In this document: positions 38,619 through 48,506 of the stretch, in pieces | Numbering within the stretch: the stretch's first letter is position 1 | Layout: each line of letters starts with the position of its first letter | From: Paracoccus sp. C2R09 | GTDB lineage: Bacteria; Pseudomonadota; Alphaproteobacteria; Rhodobacterales; Rhodobacteraceae | Reading direction: 5' to 3' | Length of the DNA: 64,000 nt | Assembly (NCBI RefSeq): GCF_018860625.1 | Contig: NZ_JAHKQB010000029.1 | Coordinates: forward strand, 62,001-126,000 | Translations under genes and position numbers: made by a program | The notes under the pieces: generated by a model | Database searches by the model: none | Told to the model about the DNA's origin: nothing | What the model saw: only the letters and a program-made list of their open reading frames with translations

Positions 38619-39620
38619 TCAGGACCGGTCGTTCAGGTGGCAGGCCGACATGCGTCCCGGGGCGACCTGCCGCAGGGCGGGCACCTCGGACCGACAGCGG
38701 TCATGCGCATGGGGGCAGCGGGGGTGGAAATGGCACCCCTTGGGCGGGTTCAGGGGCGACGGGATCTCGCCCTTGATGGCGTGATAGGTCTTCTTGCCCG
38801 TCTCGAATGTCGGGATCTCGGAGACCAGCGCCTGGGTATAGGGGTGGTTCGGGCGGGCGATCAGATCCTCGGCCTCGCCCAGTTCGACCAGGCGGCCCAG
38901 ATACATCACCGCGATCCGGTCCGAGATATGTTCGACCACGCCCAGATCGTGGCTGACGAACAGATAGGTGAGGTCGAAATCCTCGCGCAGCTGCGCGAAA
39001 AGGTTCAGCACCTGCGCCTGGATCGACACGTCCAGCGCCGCCACGGATTCGTCGCAGACGAGGAATTCGGGCCGCACCGCAAGTGCCCGCGCGATCCCGA
39101 TCCGCGCGCGCTGCCCGCCCGAGAACTGGTGCGGGTACCTCTTGGCCGTGGTGGGGTCGAGCCCCACCTGCCGCAGCGTGTCGTCGATATAGTCGGTCAG
39201 CTCGGCCCGGGGCACGATGCCGTGGAAGGCCGGCGCCTCGGAGACGATGTCGCGCACCCTCATGCGGGGGTTCAGCGACGACATCGGGTCCTGGAAGACC
39301 ATCTGCATCTTCAGCGCGGCGTTGCGGGCCTCGGCCCCGCGCAGCCCGGCCACGTCCTGACCGTGGAAGCGGATGCGCCCGGCGCTCGGGCCGTTCAGCC
39401 CCGCGACCATGCGCCCGAGCGTCGATTTCCCGCAGCCGGATTCCCCCACGAGGCCCAGCACCTCGCCCTTGCGGATGCTCAGGCTGACATCGTCCACCGC
39501 ATGGACCGTGACCGGGGCGATCTTGGCCCCCAGCCTGCGGGCCATCTTCTCCGCGATATCGAGATCCTTGGTGAAGCGCTTCGAGACGCCCTCGATCTGA
39601 ATGATGGGTTCCTGTGTCAC
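38619..39620 (-). CDS. Dipeptide/oligopeptide ABC transporter ATPase (DppF-like)
   Basis: A 333-residue ATPase with Walker A GESGCGKST, signature FSGGQRARI and Walker B FLVCDESVAALD, where the usual DEP is DES. It ends with the C-rich oligopeptide-ABC tail (CHFHPRCPHAHDRC), which can hold an iron-sulphur cluster in this family. Overlaps the preceding ATPase gene by ATGA. Confidence 0.9.
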   Translation of the reverse strand: MTQEPIIQIEGVSKRFTKDLDIAEKMARRLGAKIAPVTVHAVDDVSLSIRKGEVLGLVGESGCGKSTLGRMVAGLNGPSAGRIRFHGQDVAGLRGAEARNAALKMQMVFQDPMSSLNPRMRVRDIVSEAPAFHGIVPRAELTDYIDDTLRQVGLDPTTAKRYPHQFSGGQRARIGIARALAVRPEFLVCDESVAALDVSIQAQVLNLFAQLREDFDLTYLFVSHDLGVVEHISDRIAVMYLGRLVELGEAEDLIARPNHPYTQALVSEIPTFETGKKTYHAIKGEIPSPLNPPKGCHFHPRCPHAHDRCRSEVPALRQVAPGRMSACHLNDRS

Positions 39621-40606
39621 GGGGCTTGGACCCTTTCGGCATCTTCGTCATGGGGGTGGTGGCAGCGCAGGCTGCGATCGGCGCCGCTGCGTTCCAGCGC
39701 GGGTTCGATCGCGCAGGCGGCATCGGCACGCGGGCAGCGGGGGGCGAACTTGCACCCTTCGGGCAGGTTCAGAAGCGACGGCGTCATGCCTCGGATCTGC
39801 GCCAGCTTCTGACCGCGCTGCTTACCCTTGGGCACGCTGTCGATCAGCCCGCGGGTATAGGGGTGGCGCGGGTTGCCGATGACGCTGGCGGTCGGGCCTT
39901 CCTCGATGATGCGGCCCGCATACATGACGGCCAGCCGGTCGGCCAAGCCGGACACGACGGCCAGGTCATGCGTGATCCAGATCAGCGCCGTGCCCGATTT
40001 GGCGCAGAGGCTCTGCACCTCGGACAGGATCTGGGCCTGGATGGTGACGTCCAGCGCGGTGGTGGGTTCGTCCGCGATGATCAGGTCGGGCTTGTGCAGC
40101 AGCGCGATGGCGATGGCCACGCGCTGGCGCATCCCCCCCGAGAACTGGTGCGGATAGCTGCGCAGCCGTTCGTCCGGCGACGAGATGCCCACCTGCACCA
40201 GGGCTGCGCGCGCGCGGGCCAGCGCCTCGGACCGGGGGACGCGGTCATGGGCCAGCACCGTCTCCACCATCTGGGTGTCGATGCGCAGGACCGGGTTCAG
40301 CGTCATCATCGGGTCCTGGAAGATCATGGCGATCCGCTTGCCGCGCAGGCCGCGCAGCATCGGCTCGCCCCCGGCGACCAGGTCGTCGCCGTCGAAGATG
40401 ATGCTGCCCCCGGCCACGCGGCCCGGCGGATCGACCAGCCCCAGGATCGAGAAGCCGGTGACCGACTTGCCCGATCCGCTTTCGCCGACAAGGCCCAGGA
40501 TCTCGCCCCGGTCCAGCGCGAAGCTGACGCCGTCCACGGCCTTGGCGATGCCGTCGCGGGTGTGGAAATGCGTCTGCAGATCCGTGATTTCCAGCAGCTT
40601 GCTCAT
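39617..40606 (-). CDS. Dipeptide/oligopeptide ABC transporter ATPase (DppD-like)
   Basis: A 329-residue ATPase partner to the next gene. Walker A GESGSGKS, signature FSGGMRQRV, Walker [13 protein letters not shown], and the tail CKFAPRCPRADAAC with the conserved cysteines. ATG 40606 overlaps the upstream permease stop (ATGA). Confidence 0.9.
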   Translation of the reverse strand: MSKLLEITDLQTHFHTRDGIAKAVDGVSFALDRGEILGLVGESGSGKSVTGFSILGLVDPPGRVAGGSIIFDGDDLVAGGEPMLRGLRGKRIAMIFQDPMMTLNPVLRIDTQMVETVLAHDRVPRSEALARARAALVQVGISSPDERLRSYPHQFSGGMRQRVAIAIALLHKPDLIIADEPTTALDVTIQAQILSEVQSLCAKSGTALIWITHDLAVVSGLADRLAVMYAGRIIEEGPTASVIGNPRHPYTRGLIDSVPKGKQRGQKLAQIRGMTPSLLNLPEGCKFAPRCPRADAACAIEPALERSGADRSLRCHHPHDEDAERVQAP

Positions 40607-41511
40607 TTCTGCAACCTCGGGTTCAGGACATCGCGCAGGCGGTCGCCGACAAGGTTGATGGCCACGATGGTCACCACCAGGGCGATGCCGGGGAAAAGGC
40701 TGATCCAGTAGACGCCCGACAGCAGGTAATCGTAGCCGTTGGCGATCAGCAGCCCGAGCGAGGGTTCGGTGATGGGCACGCCCACGCCCAGGAAGGACAG
40801 CGTCGCCTCCAGCGCGATGGCCTGCGCGATCTGGACGGTGGCGACCACGATCAGCGGCGGCACGCAATTGGGCAGCAGGTGGCGGAACATGATGCGGCGG
40901 TCCGACAGCGCAAGGCAGCGCGCCGCATCGATATAGTCCTTGCGCCGTTCGACGATGGCCGAGCTGCGCACGGTCCGCGCGTAATAGGCCCATTGCACGA
41001 TGACCAGCGCCAGGATCACCTTGTCCACGCCGCGCCCCAGCAGCGCCAGAAGGATCAGCGCGATCAGGATGGCCGGGAAGGACAGCTGCAGATCGACGAT
41101 CCGCATGATGAAGCTGTCGAGCCTGCCGCCGAAATAGGCCGCCGTGACGCCCACGATGGTCCCGATGGTGATCGCCAACCCGAGCGAGACCGAAGCCACC
41201 AGCAGGCTGATGCGCAGACCGTAGAGGATGCCCGACAGCATGTCGCGGCCCTGCCGGTCGGTGCCCAGCCAGTAGGTCTGGCCGGTGCCGAAGCTGACCT
41301 CGCCCGGGGGCAGGGCACTGTCCATGATGTCCAGCTGTGTCAGGTCGTAGGGGTTCTGCGGCGCGATCCAGGGTGCCGCGATGGCCAGTGCCGCGATCAC
41401 GACGAACAGGATCAGGCCGATGACGGCGACCGGGTCCTCCATGAACTGGCGCAGGATGCGGCGGGCGGGGCTGTCCACGCGGACGGGTGCGTTTGCGGTG
41501 ATCTGGCTCAT
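40603..41511 (-). CDS. Dipeptide/oligopeptide ABC transporter permease (DppC-like)
   Basis: A 302-residue permease with six helices; the periplasmic segment includes WLGTDRQGRDMLSGILYG, characteristic of DppC/OppC. The loop AARCLALSDRRIMFRHLLPN couples to the ATPase. Overlaps the DppB-like gene by ATGA. Confidence 0.9.
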   Translation of the reverse strand: MSQITANAPVRVDSPARRILRQFMEDPVAVIGLILFVVIAALAIAAPWIAPQNPYDLTQLDIMDSALPPGEVSFGTGQTYWLGTDRQGRDMLSGILYGLRISLLVASVSLGLAITIGTIVGVTAAYFGGRLDSFIMRIVDLQLSFPAILIALILLALLGRGVDKVILALVIVQWAYYARTVRSSAIVERRKDYIDAARCLALSDRRIMFRHLLPNCVPPLIVVATVQIAQAIALEATLSFLGVGVPITEPSLGLLIANGYDYLLSGVYWISLFPGIALVVTIVAINLVGDRLRDVLNPRLQK

Positions 41512-42485
41512 CCCTTCATCTCCGACAGGCGGATGCGCGGATCCAGCAGCGAATAGATCACGTCGACCAGCAGGTTGATCGACACGATGATCAGCACCGT
41601 CAGCATCAGGTAGGCGACGATCACGGGCCGATCGAGCAGGTTGATGCTGTCGATCAGCAGCTTGCCCATGCCGGGCCACGCAAAGACGGTCTCGGTCACG
41701 ATGGCGAAGGCGACCATCGATCCCAGCTCAAGCCCGATGATGGTGACGACGGGGATCATGATGTTCTTGAGGATGTGGACCATCACCACGCGGCGGCCCG
41801 ACAGACCCTTGGCGCGGGCGAACTTGACGTAATCCTGCAGGCTGACCTCGCGGGTGTTGGCGCGGGCCAGGCGGATGATCAGCGACATCTTGAACAGCGC
41901 CAGATTGATCGCGGGCAAAATCAGGTGGGTCAGCCCGTCCCAGGTCAGGAAGCTGACCTGCAGGCCCAGGAACTCGGTCGTCTCGCCGCGCCCGCCAGCG
42001 GGCAGCCAGCCCAGGATCACCGCGAAGACCAGGATCAGCAGCATCCCCTGCCAGAAGTTCGGCAACGAGAAGCCCAGGATCGACCCGCCCATGATCGTGC
42101 GTCCCGCGATGCTGTCGGGGCGCAGCCCGGCCCAGACCCCCAGGGGAATGCCGATGGCCACCGACAGGACCAGCGCGACCAGCGCCAGCTCCATCGTGGC
42201 GGGCAGGCGTTCCAGGATGATGTCCAGCGCGGGGCGGCCATAGACGAAGGAACTGCCCAGATCGCCCTGCAGCGCGTTCTTCACGAAGATGCCGAATTGT
42301 TCATAAAGCGGTCGGTCGAGGCCGAGGCGCTGCATCGTGGCGGCGATCTCGGCCTGGGTGGCCTCGGGGTTGATCAGCACATCGACGGGGTTGCCGATGG
42401 CATAGACGCCGGCAAAGACGAGCACCGCCATCGCCATGATGGCAAGCAGGCTCTGTCCCAGGCGGCGGACAAGATAGACGATCAT
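41508..42485 (-). CDS. Dipeptide/oligopeptide ABC transporter permease (DppB-like)
   Basis: A 325-residue permease beginning MIVYLVRRLGQSLLAIMAMA, with six helices and the loop KFARAKGLSGRRVVMVHILKN. It forms the channel with the DppC-like subunit. The gap to the binding-protein gene is 67 bases. Confidence 0.9.
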   Translation of the reverse strand: MIVYLVRRLGQSLLAIMAMAVLVFAGVYAIGNPVDVLINPEATQAEIAATMQRLGLDRPLYEQFGIFVKNALQGDLGSSFVYGRPALDIILERLPATMELALVALVLSVAIGIPLGVWAGLRPDSIAGRTIMGGSILGFSLPNFWQGMLLILVFAVILGWLPAGGRGETTEFLGLQVSFLTWDGLTHLILPAINLALFKMSLIIRLARANTREVSLQDYVKFARAKGLSGRRVVMVHILKNIMIPVVTIIGLELGSMVAFAIVTETVFAWPGMGKLLIDSINLLDRPVIVAYLMLTVLIIVSINLLVDVIYSLLDPRIRLSEMKG

Positions 42486-42552
42486 CGGGGAGGGTCCTTC
42501 GGGGTCCGGTGACGGGATCCGGCGCCCCGCGACGGGGCGCCGGAAGGGTCGA

Positions 42553-44154
42553 TCACTCGGCCTTCTTCACTTCGCGTGCCATGGTGTACTGGTCCACGCG
42601 GGGCTCGTAGGTCAGGTCGGATTTCATGGCCCAGACGGTCTGCTCGTAATGCAGCGGGATGATCCCGTAATCGTCCAGCACCATCGTTTCGGCCTGCTGC
42701 AGCATCTCGTCGCGCTTGGCGTCGTCGATGGTGGCCATCGCCTCGGCCAGCACCGCGTCCATTTCGGGGTTGCTGTAGCGGCCCGCATTGGTGGTGCCCG
42801 TGCCCGTCACTTCGTCATAGGTGGCGACCAGCGATTTCAGCGGCGAGGACATGTCCCCCGAGGATGCGCCCCAGCCCGCCATGTAGATCGGGAATTCCAG
42901 CGCGTTGCGGCGGCTGAAGAACTGGCTGGCGGTGGTGGCGTCCACGGTGGTCTGGATGCCGACGCGGGCCAGCATCTGGGCGACGGCCTGGGCGACCTGT
43001 TCGTCGTTGATGTAGCGGTCGTTCGGCGTCCCGAGGTTCAGCGTGAAGCCGTCCGGGTATCCCGCCTCGGCCAGCAGTTCCTTGGCGCGTTCGGGATCGT
43101 AGGGGTCGACCTCGCGGCCCGAGGTGCCGAACATCGGCGGCGGCAGCAGCTCGCCCGCGGGCTGGGCATAGCCGCCCATGATGCGTTCGGCGATGGCGTC
43201 GCGGTTGATCGACAGGGAAATGGCCTCGCGAACGCGGGCGTCTTGCAGCGGGTTCGCCCCATCCGTGCCGCCGATGCCCGGCGCATCGTCCAGCTGCTGC
43301 ATGTGCAGATAGATGATGCGGTTCGACAGCGCGTCCACGACGCTGAAGCCTTCGCCTTCGATCCGCGGGATGTCCTGGATCGGCGGGTTCTCGATCATGT
43401 CCACGTCACCGGCCAGCAGGGCCGCGACGCGCGGGCCGTCGCTGGTGATCGGACGCATGACCACGCGTTCCCATTCCGGCGTTCCGCCCCAGTAATCGTC
43501 GAAACGCGCCACGGTCAGTTCGGAACCGCGGGTATAGCTTTCGAGCGTGTAGGGGCCGGTGCCCACGGCGATGTCGGGCGAATTGAAGGCCGGGGCCTGC
43601 GGCACCTCGCCCATGCCGGTGCATTCGCCGTCGGGCGCGAAGACCACCTCGTCCTCGGCCCCGAGCGCGTCGGCCGAGATGACGGCAAGGCTCCACAGGT
43701 CGGTGGGCAGCAGCGGATTGACGTCCTTGGTCTTGATGATCAGCGTGTGATCGTCCTCGGCCGTCATGTCGGCGATGCCGCCGGTAAAGATCGTGTAGGC
43801 CGAGGGCGAGTTCTGCACCAGCGGCACGCGGCAGAAGCTGTAGATCACGTCGCGGGCGGTGAAATCGCTGCCGTTGTGGAACTTGACGCCCTGGCGCAGC
43901 TTGAACCGCCACGTGGTGTCGTCGATGGCCTCCCAGCTTTCGGCAAGGCCGGGGGTGACCTTCTGCACGGCATCCTGGGTGGTCAGGGCCTCGAAGATGT
44001 TCTTGCCGACCTGGATGTTGGTGGACAATTGATGGAATTGCGGGTCCATCGAGGTCGCCTCGGACTTCAGGCCGATCGACAGTTCCTGGGCGTGAAGGGG
44101 GGCGAGGGTCGCGACAAGGCAGCCGGCCGCAAGCGGCAGGGACAGTGTTTTCAC
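42553..44154 (-). CDS. Dipeptide-type ABC transporter binding protein
   Basis: A 533-residue SBP family 5 receptor with signal peptide (MKTLSLPLAAGCLVATLAPLHA, cleaved before QE). I place the start at GTG 44154, which has GGAAGG just upstream, because the frame before it lacks a signal peptide. SIGLKSEATSMDPQFHQL is the usual mature start. It is the first gene of a six-gene run with two permeases, two ATPases and the amidohydrolase. The ligand cannot be read from sequence. Confidence 0.9.
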   Translation of the reverse strand: MKTLSLPLAAGCLVATLAPLHAQELSIGLKSEATSMDPQFHQLSTNIQVGKNIFEALTTQDAVQKVTPGLAESWEAIDDTTWRFKLRQGVKFHNGSDFTARDVIYSFCRVPLVQNSPSAYTIFTGGIADMTAEDDHTLIIKTKDVNPLLPTDLWSLAVISADALGAEDEVVFAPDGECTGMGEVPQAPAFNSPDIAVGTGPYTLESYTRGSELTVARFDDYWGGTPEWERVVMRPITSDGPRVAALLAGDVDMIENPPIQDIPRIEGEGFSVVDALSNRIIYLHMQQLDDAPGIGGTDGANPLQDARVREAISLSINRDAIAERIMGGYAQPAGELLPPPMFGTSGREVDPYDPERAKELLAEAGYPDGFTLNLGTPNDRYINDEQVAQAVAQMLARVGIQTTVDATTASQFFSRRNALEFPIYMAGWGASSGDMSSPLKSLVATYDEVTGTGTTNAGRYSNPEMDAVLAEAMATIDDAKRDEMLQQAETMVLDDYGIIPLHYEQTVWAMKSDLTYEPRVDQYTMAREVKKAE

Positions 44155-44239
44155 CGTGAATTCCTTCCTGTTTATGGGATCAGTTCTTTGTCGCCGGGGT
44201 TGGCCCCCGGTGGCGCTATGCAGCTTGGTGGCCACGCTA

Positions 44240-44256
44240 TTATGCGTTAATCATAA
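44240..44256. promoter_or_regulatory. LysR-type operator candidate
   Basis: TTATG (44240-44244) and CATAA (44252-44256) form an inverted repeat with 7 bases between, containing the T-N11-A frame typical of LysR recognition sites. It lies in the divergent region between the importer operon and the LysR gene. Confidence 0.5.
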
Positions 44257-44293
44257 GTCAAGAATGAATCTCTATGCGATTTGGGAATAGTGA

Positions 44294-45253
44294 ATGACGG
44301 GACAGGACAGTGCAGCCGAGGCGAAGGACCGCCGTTCCGGCATCACCTTGCGGGAATTGGAGGTGCTTCAGGCACTTGTGGCCGAGGGCACGGCGATCAA
44401 CGCGGCGCGCCGTCTGGGCATCTCGCAATCGGCCGCCAGCAGGCGGCTTGCGCAGTTGGAGGAGAGGTTGGGCCTGCAGCTGTTCATGCGGTCCGGCGGG
44501 CGGCTGGTCCCCACGGTCGAGGCCCTGTCGATAAACGAGCAATTGACGCCTGTTTTCGACACCTTGTCGCGAATTGCGAACCACCACGAACAACCCGCGC
44601 GCAGCCATGGCGGAACCCTGTCCATCGCCGCCCCGCCGACCATCGCGCATCGCTTTCTGGCGGCCCGGATCGCGGCCTTCAAGAAGCGCAATCCCGAGCT
44701 TCGGATCACCTTCGAGGTGCTGGCCAGCGACGCCCTTCTGACCGGCATCGCGGAATGCCGTTTCGATGTCGGATTGACCGATACGATGGTGACCCATGAA
44801 GGCATCCGAACCGAGCCGTTGCTGGAAACGCAGGCAATCTGCATTCTTCCTGCGCAGCATCCGCTTGCCGAATCACAGGTGATTCGGCCCGAGGATCTTC
44901 AGGGCGCGGATTTCATCGCCCTGTCGCGACGGCATTCCAGCCGCGTGGCGATCGATCGCGTCTTCGATCGGGCAGGGGTGCGGATGAACAACGTGATCGA
45001 GGCATCGACGAACGTCTCGGCCATGGAATTCGTGCGCGAGGGGCTGGGGGCGGCGGTGCTGAACCCGTTTCCCCTGGTGCATCAGATGGGCGAGGGGATC
45101 GTCATGCGCCCCTTCGCGCCCGCCTTGCGATACGTGACGAACTTCCTGCTGCCGGCCAGCCGCGCGCCATCGGCGGCGACGCTGGATTTCATCGCGGCCA
45201 CTTCGGACGGGCTGGACCGCCGGGCATATCCCGAGCTGTCCGAGAATACGTGA
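44294..45253 (+). CDS. LysR-family transcriptional regulator
   Basis: A 319-residue regulator. N-terminal helix-turn-helix includes [20 protein letters not shown] (about 34-53); the C-terminal effector domain has the two-lobe periplasmic-binding fold. It is transcribed away from the dipeptide-type importer operon, with a T-N11-A palindrome between them, so it likely senses the imported compound or a product of the amidohydrolase. Confidence 0.88.
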   Translation: MTGQDSAAEAKDRRSGITLRELEVLQALVAEGTAINAARRLGISQSAASRRLAQLEERLGLQLFMRSGGRLVPTVEALSINEQLTPVFDTLSRIANHHEQPARSHGGTLSIAAPPTIAHRFLAARIAAFKKRNPELRITFEVLASDALLTGIAECRFDVGLTDTMVTHEGIRTEPLLETQAICILPAQHPLAESQVIRPEDLQGADFIALSRRHSSRVAIDRVFDRAGVRMNNVIEASTNVSAMEFVREGLGAAVLNPFPLVHQMGEGIVMRPFAPALRYVTNFLLPASRAPSAATLDFIAATSDGLDRRAYPELSENT

Positions 45254-45261
45254 TGGGGGGA

Positions 45262-45338
<77 letters not shown>

Positions 45339-45370
45339 ATCTTGGTCGCCTGATTACCTGCCGGGGCAGG

Positions 45371-45396
45371 GGCGCGCAACAGGGAAATTGCGCGCC
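45371..45396 (-). terminator. Hairpin after tpiA
   Basis: Perfect 9-base arms GGCGCGCAA (45371-45379) and TTGCGCGCC (45388-45396), 8 bases past the tpiA stop. No T-run, so termination strength is uncertain. Confidence 0.5.
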
Positions 45397-45404
45397 GCAG
45401 GGGT

Positions 45405-46139
45405 TCAGGACGCGGCCAGCGCCGACACGATCGGCAGGAAATCCGAGGCCTTGAGGCTGGCGCCGCCGACCAGCGCGCCATCCACATTCGCGATGCCGAA
45501 GATCTCGGTCGCGTTGGCGGCCTTCACGCTGCCGCCATAGAGCAGGCTGGCATCGGGCAGCTTGTCGGCCAGGGCGTCGCGCATCATGGCATGCACCTCG
45601 GCGATCTGGGCGTTGTCGGGGGTGCGGCCGGTGCCGATGGCCCAGACGGGTTCATAGGCGATGACGGTATTCGCCGTGGTCGCGCAATCGGGGATCGAGC
45701 CCTTCAGCTGCGTCGCGATGACGTCCAGCGTGCTGCCCGCGTCGCGCTCGGCCTCGGTCTCGCCCACGCAGATGATCGCGATCAGGCCCGCATCATGCGC
45801 CGCGCGGGCCTTGGCGGCCACGTCGGCATCGGATTCGCCGTGATCGGCGCGGCGTTCGGAATGGCCCAGGATGACATGGCTTGCGCCCGCATCCGCCAGC
45901 TGCACGGCCGCGATGTCGCCCGTATGCGCGCCGGAAGCTGCATGGTGGCAATCCTGTCCGCCGACCATCACGCCGCTTCCGCCGACCCGCGCGACCATCG
46001 GATGCAGCAGGACCGCGGGCGGGCAGATCAGCACATCGCAGCCGGTCTCGCGGCCCGCGACGATCGCGTCGATCTGCGCCAGCGCGGCCAGATCGCCGTT
46101 CATCTTCCAGTTTCCGGCGGCAAGTTTGCGTGGTGCCAT
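45405..46139 (-). CDS. tpiA: Triose-phosphate isomerase
   Basis: Interconverts dihydroxyacetone phosphate and glyceraldehyde 3-phosphate. The 244-residue TIM barrel has K12 in NWKMN, H93 in LGHSE and the catalytic E163 in AYEPVWAIGTG, plus the phosphate-binding YGGSV. No other glycolytic gene adjoins it. Confidence 0.96.
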   Translation of the reverse strand: MAPRKLAAGNWKMNGDLAALAQIDAIVAGRETGCDVLICPPAVLLHPMVARVGGSGVMVGGQDCHHAASGAHTGDIAAVQLADAGASHVILGHSERRADHGESDADVAAKARAAHDAGLIAIICVGETEAERDAGSTLDVIATQLKGSIPDCATTANTVIAYEPVWAIGTGRTPDNAQIAEVHAMMRDALADKLPDASLLYGGSVKAANATEIFGIANVDGALVGGASLKASDFLPIVSALAAS

Positions 46140-46205
46140 GGTGATCCCCCCTATGTTGCGCTCAAGGGATAGGCCAAAGGCCCGCCTCTGCGCAACCGGA
46201 GGATC

Positions 46206-46574
46206 TCAGCCCTCGGCGCGGGTGCCGGGGATGGCGAAGCTGACGGATTCTCCGCAGCCGCAGGCATCGGCCACGTTCGGATTGCGGAACCTGAAGCCGC
46301 TTTCCAGCAGGCCGGTCTCGTAGTCGATCTCGGTTCCGAACAGATACATCTGCGCCATGGGGGCGATGAGAACGCGGGCGCCGTCCTTCTCGATCACTTC
46401 CTCGGCGGCGGCGGCCTCGTCGGCCAGCTCCATGGTGTATTCCATGCCCGCGCAGCCGCCCTTCTTCAGCCCGATGCGCAGTCCGAAGGAATCCTTCTTG
46501 GACATCAGCTGCTTGATATGGGTGGCGGCGGCAGGGGTGATGCTGACGGGCGCTTGACCGGGGATGGCGAACAT
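46206..46574 (-). CDS. Iron-sulphur carrier of the HesB/IscA/SufA family
   Basis: A 122-residue A-type carrier with the three cluster-binding cysteines C41 (GGCAG), C105 and C107 (ACGCGES). ATG 46574 with GAGG upstream is preferred to the GTG at 46595. It receives Fe-S clusters from the Suf machinery and hands them to target enzymes. Neighbour to SufT on the same strand, but no other suf genes are here. Confidence 0.9.
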   Translation of the reverse strand: MFAIPGQAPVSITPAAATHIKQLMSKKDSFGLRIGLKKGGCAGMEYTMELADEAAAAEEVIEKDGARVLIAPMAQMYLFGTEIDYETGLLESGFRFRNPNVADACGCGESVSFAIPGTRAEG

Positions 46575-46645
46575 GGCGGAAACCTCATCTTTCACTGCGA
46601 AAGATAGTCATTCGGGGGGCTGGCCTTCAAGACCGGCCCCGTCGA

Positions 46646-47002
46646 TCACATGAAGCCCAGCTCCAGCCGGGCCTCGTCGGACATCATGTCCATGCCCCAT
46701 TGCGGCTGGAACGTCATCTCGACATCGACCTGCTTGACGCCGGGCACGGCCTCGACGGCATCGGCGACCCAGCCGGGCATCTCGCCCGCGACGGGGCAGC
46801 CGGGGGCGGTCAGGGTCATGATCACGCGGACCTCGGATGCGTCGTTCACCTCGATCGTGTAGATCAGGCCCAGATCGTAGATGTTGACCGGGATCTCGGG
46901 GTCGTAGACGGTCTTGCAGGCCTCGACGATGGGCTCGTAGAGGTCGTGATCGGTCGACGAGGGGGCGATCAGCGGTTCGCCTTCCATCATGGGTTCGGTC
47001 AT
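46646..47002 (-). CDS. sufT: SufT/MIP18 family Fe-S maturation protein
   Basis: A 118-residue DUF59 domain protein: [16 protein letters not shown] near residues 33-48, then [12 protein letters not shown] with the conserved cysteine. Family members aid maturation of Fe-S proteins and are typically encoded with suf genes. The start [14 protein letters not shown] has AAGGA upstream. Divergent from tgt. Confidence 0.88.
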   Translation of the reverse strand: MTEPMMEGEPLIAPSSTDHDLYEPIVEACKTVYDPEIPVNIYDLGLIYTIEVNDASEVRVIMTLTAPGCPVAGEMPGWVADAVEAVPGVKQVDVEMTFQPQWGMDMMSDEARLELGFM

Positions 47003-47136
47003 CGGGTCATCCTTCAGTTCCGCCGCATGATATAGGTGAGCATGCGGCCCCGGTCCAGTGCGGGCGGCACGGCGATTGCATGGGCGGGGCCAAGACGCTA
47101 AGTGTCGCCGGTTCCAGCGACAGGACATCTTCGGCC

Positions 47137-48267
47137 ATGAGCAAGCGCTTCTCATTCTCTCTTCATGCAACGGACGGGCAGGCCCGGACCGGGGTGATCG
47201 ACACGCCCCGCGGCCAGATCCGGACGCCCGCCTTCATGCCCGTGGGCACCGCCGCCACCGTCAAGGCGATGCTGCCCGAAAGCGTGCGCCAGACGGGGGC
47301 CGACATCCTGCTGGGCAACACCTATCACCTGATGCTGCGCCCCGGCGCGGAACGGGTCGAACGGCTGGGCGGGCTGCACCGGTTCATGAACTGGGATCGC
47401 CCCATCCTGACCGACAGCGGCGGCTTTCAGGTCATGAGCCTTGCGGGCCTGCGCAAGCTGACCGAGGAAGGCGTGACCTTCGCCAGCCATATCGACGGCA
47501 GCAAGCATCACCTGACGCCCGAACGCAGCATGGAGATCCAGCGGATGCTGGGCAGCGACATCGTCATGGCCTTCGACGAATGCCCCGCGCTGCCCGCGAC
47601 CGAGGAAGAGGTCGCGAAATCCATGCGCCTGTCGATGCGTTGGGCGCAGCGGTCGCGCGATGCCTTCGGCGATCGTCCGGGCCATGCGCTGTTCGGGATC
47701 ATGCAGGGCGGCGTCACCCGCGACCTGCGCGAGGAATCGGCCCAGGCCCTGCAGCAGATCGGGTTCGACGGTTATGCGGTCGGCGGTCTGGCCGTGGGCG
47801 AGGGGCAGGAGGCGATGTTCGGCGTGCTGGACTATGCCCCCGGTTTCCTGCCCGAGGACAAGCCGCGCTATCTGATGGGGGTGGGCAAGCCCGACGACAT
47901 CGTGGGGGCCGTGCAGCGCGGCATCGACATGATGGATTGCGTGCTGCCGTCGCGGTCGGGGCGCACCGGCCAGGCCTGGACCCATCGCGGCCAGGTCAAC
48001 ATCAAGAACGCGCGCCATGCCGACGATCCGCGCCCCCTGGACGAGAATTGCAGCTGCCCGGCCTGCACCGGATACAGCCGCGCCTATCTGCACCATGTCT
48101 TCCGGTCGCAGGAAATGATCTCGGGGATGCTGCTGACCTGGCACAACCTGCATTACTATCAGGAACTGATGGCGGGCCTGCGCGATGCGATTGCCGAAGG
48201 CCGGCTGGACGCCTTCGTGGCCGATTTCCACGCCAAACGCGCCGAGGGCGATATCGAGCCCGTCTGA
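47137..48267 (+). CDS. tgt: tRNA-guanine transglycosylase
   Basis: Exchanges guanine for the queuosine precursor at position 34 of GUN tRNAs. The 376-residue TIM-barrel enzyme has D93 in LTDSGGFQ, the second aspartate in LPSRSGRTG context, and the zinc site CSCPAC with a following His. Start [15 protein letters not shown] chosen; an upstream in-frame ATG (47080) adds non-conserved residues. An FMN riboswitch follows, so the next genes form a separate unit. Confidence 0.95.
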   Translation: MSKRFSFSLHATDGQARTGVIDTPRGQIRTPAFMPVGTAATVKAMLPESVRQTGADILLGNTYHLMLRPGAERVERLGGLHRFMNWDRPILTDSGGFQVMSLAGLRKLTEEGVTFASHIDGSKHHLTPERSMEIQRMLGSDIVMAFDECPALPATEEEVAKSMRLSMRWAQRSRDAFGDRPGHALFGIMQGGVTRDLREESAQALQQIGFDGYAVGGLAVGEGQEAMFGVLDYAPGFLPEDKPRYLMGVGKPDDIVGAVQRGIDMMDCVLPSRSGRTGQAWTHRGQVNIKNARHADDPRPLDENCSCPACTGYSRAYLHHVFRSQEMISGMLLTWHNLHYYQELMAGLRDAIAEGRLDAFVADFHAKRAEGDIEPV

Positions 48268-48305
48268 GGGGCTTGCGCGCGGGGAACATCCGGCTATCTT
48301 CCGGG

Positions 48306-48430
48306 TGTTCTCAGGGCGGGGCGAAATTCCCCACCGGCGGTCACAGCCCGCGAGCGCCCTTCGCATCGAAGGGGTCAGCAGATCCGGTGAAACTCCGGGG
48401 CCGACGGTCACAGTCCGGATGAAAGAGAAT
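48306..48430 (+). ncRNA. FMN riboswitch (RFN element)
   Basis: The conserved FMN-aptamer blocks are present in order: TCTCAGGGCGGGGCGAAATT, CCCACCGGCGGT, the GCCCGCGAGC segment, a variable arm, GATCCGGTGAAACTCCGG, and GGTCACAGTCCGGATGAAAG closing with the 5' strand. It lies 76 bases before ribH. A possible expression-platform hairpin GCCCCAG/CTGGGGC (48441-48475) follows. FMN binding should turn off the downstream genes. Confidence 0.96.
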
Positions 48431-48506
48431 CGCGTGCCATGCCCCAGGCGTGGTGCGTGGTGATTGCTCTGGGGCCTGAAGCAAATTTGCGCAAAGGTTC
48501 CGCAAG

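Noticed and set aside
37245..39812. An 855-codon plus-strand frame opposite the amidohydrolase and ATPase genes
   Set aside because: It spans two unrelated minus-strand genes with clear motifs; no protein features of its own.
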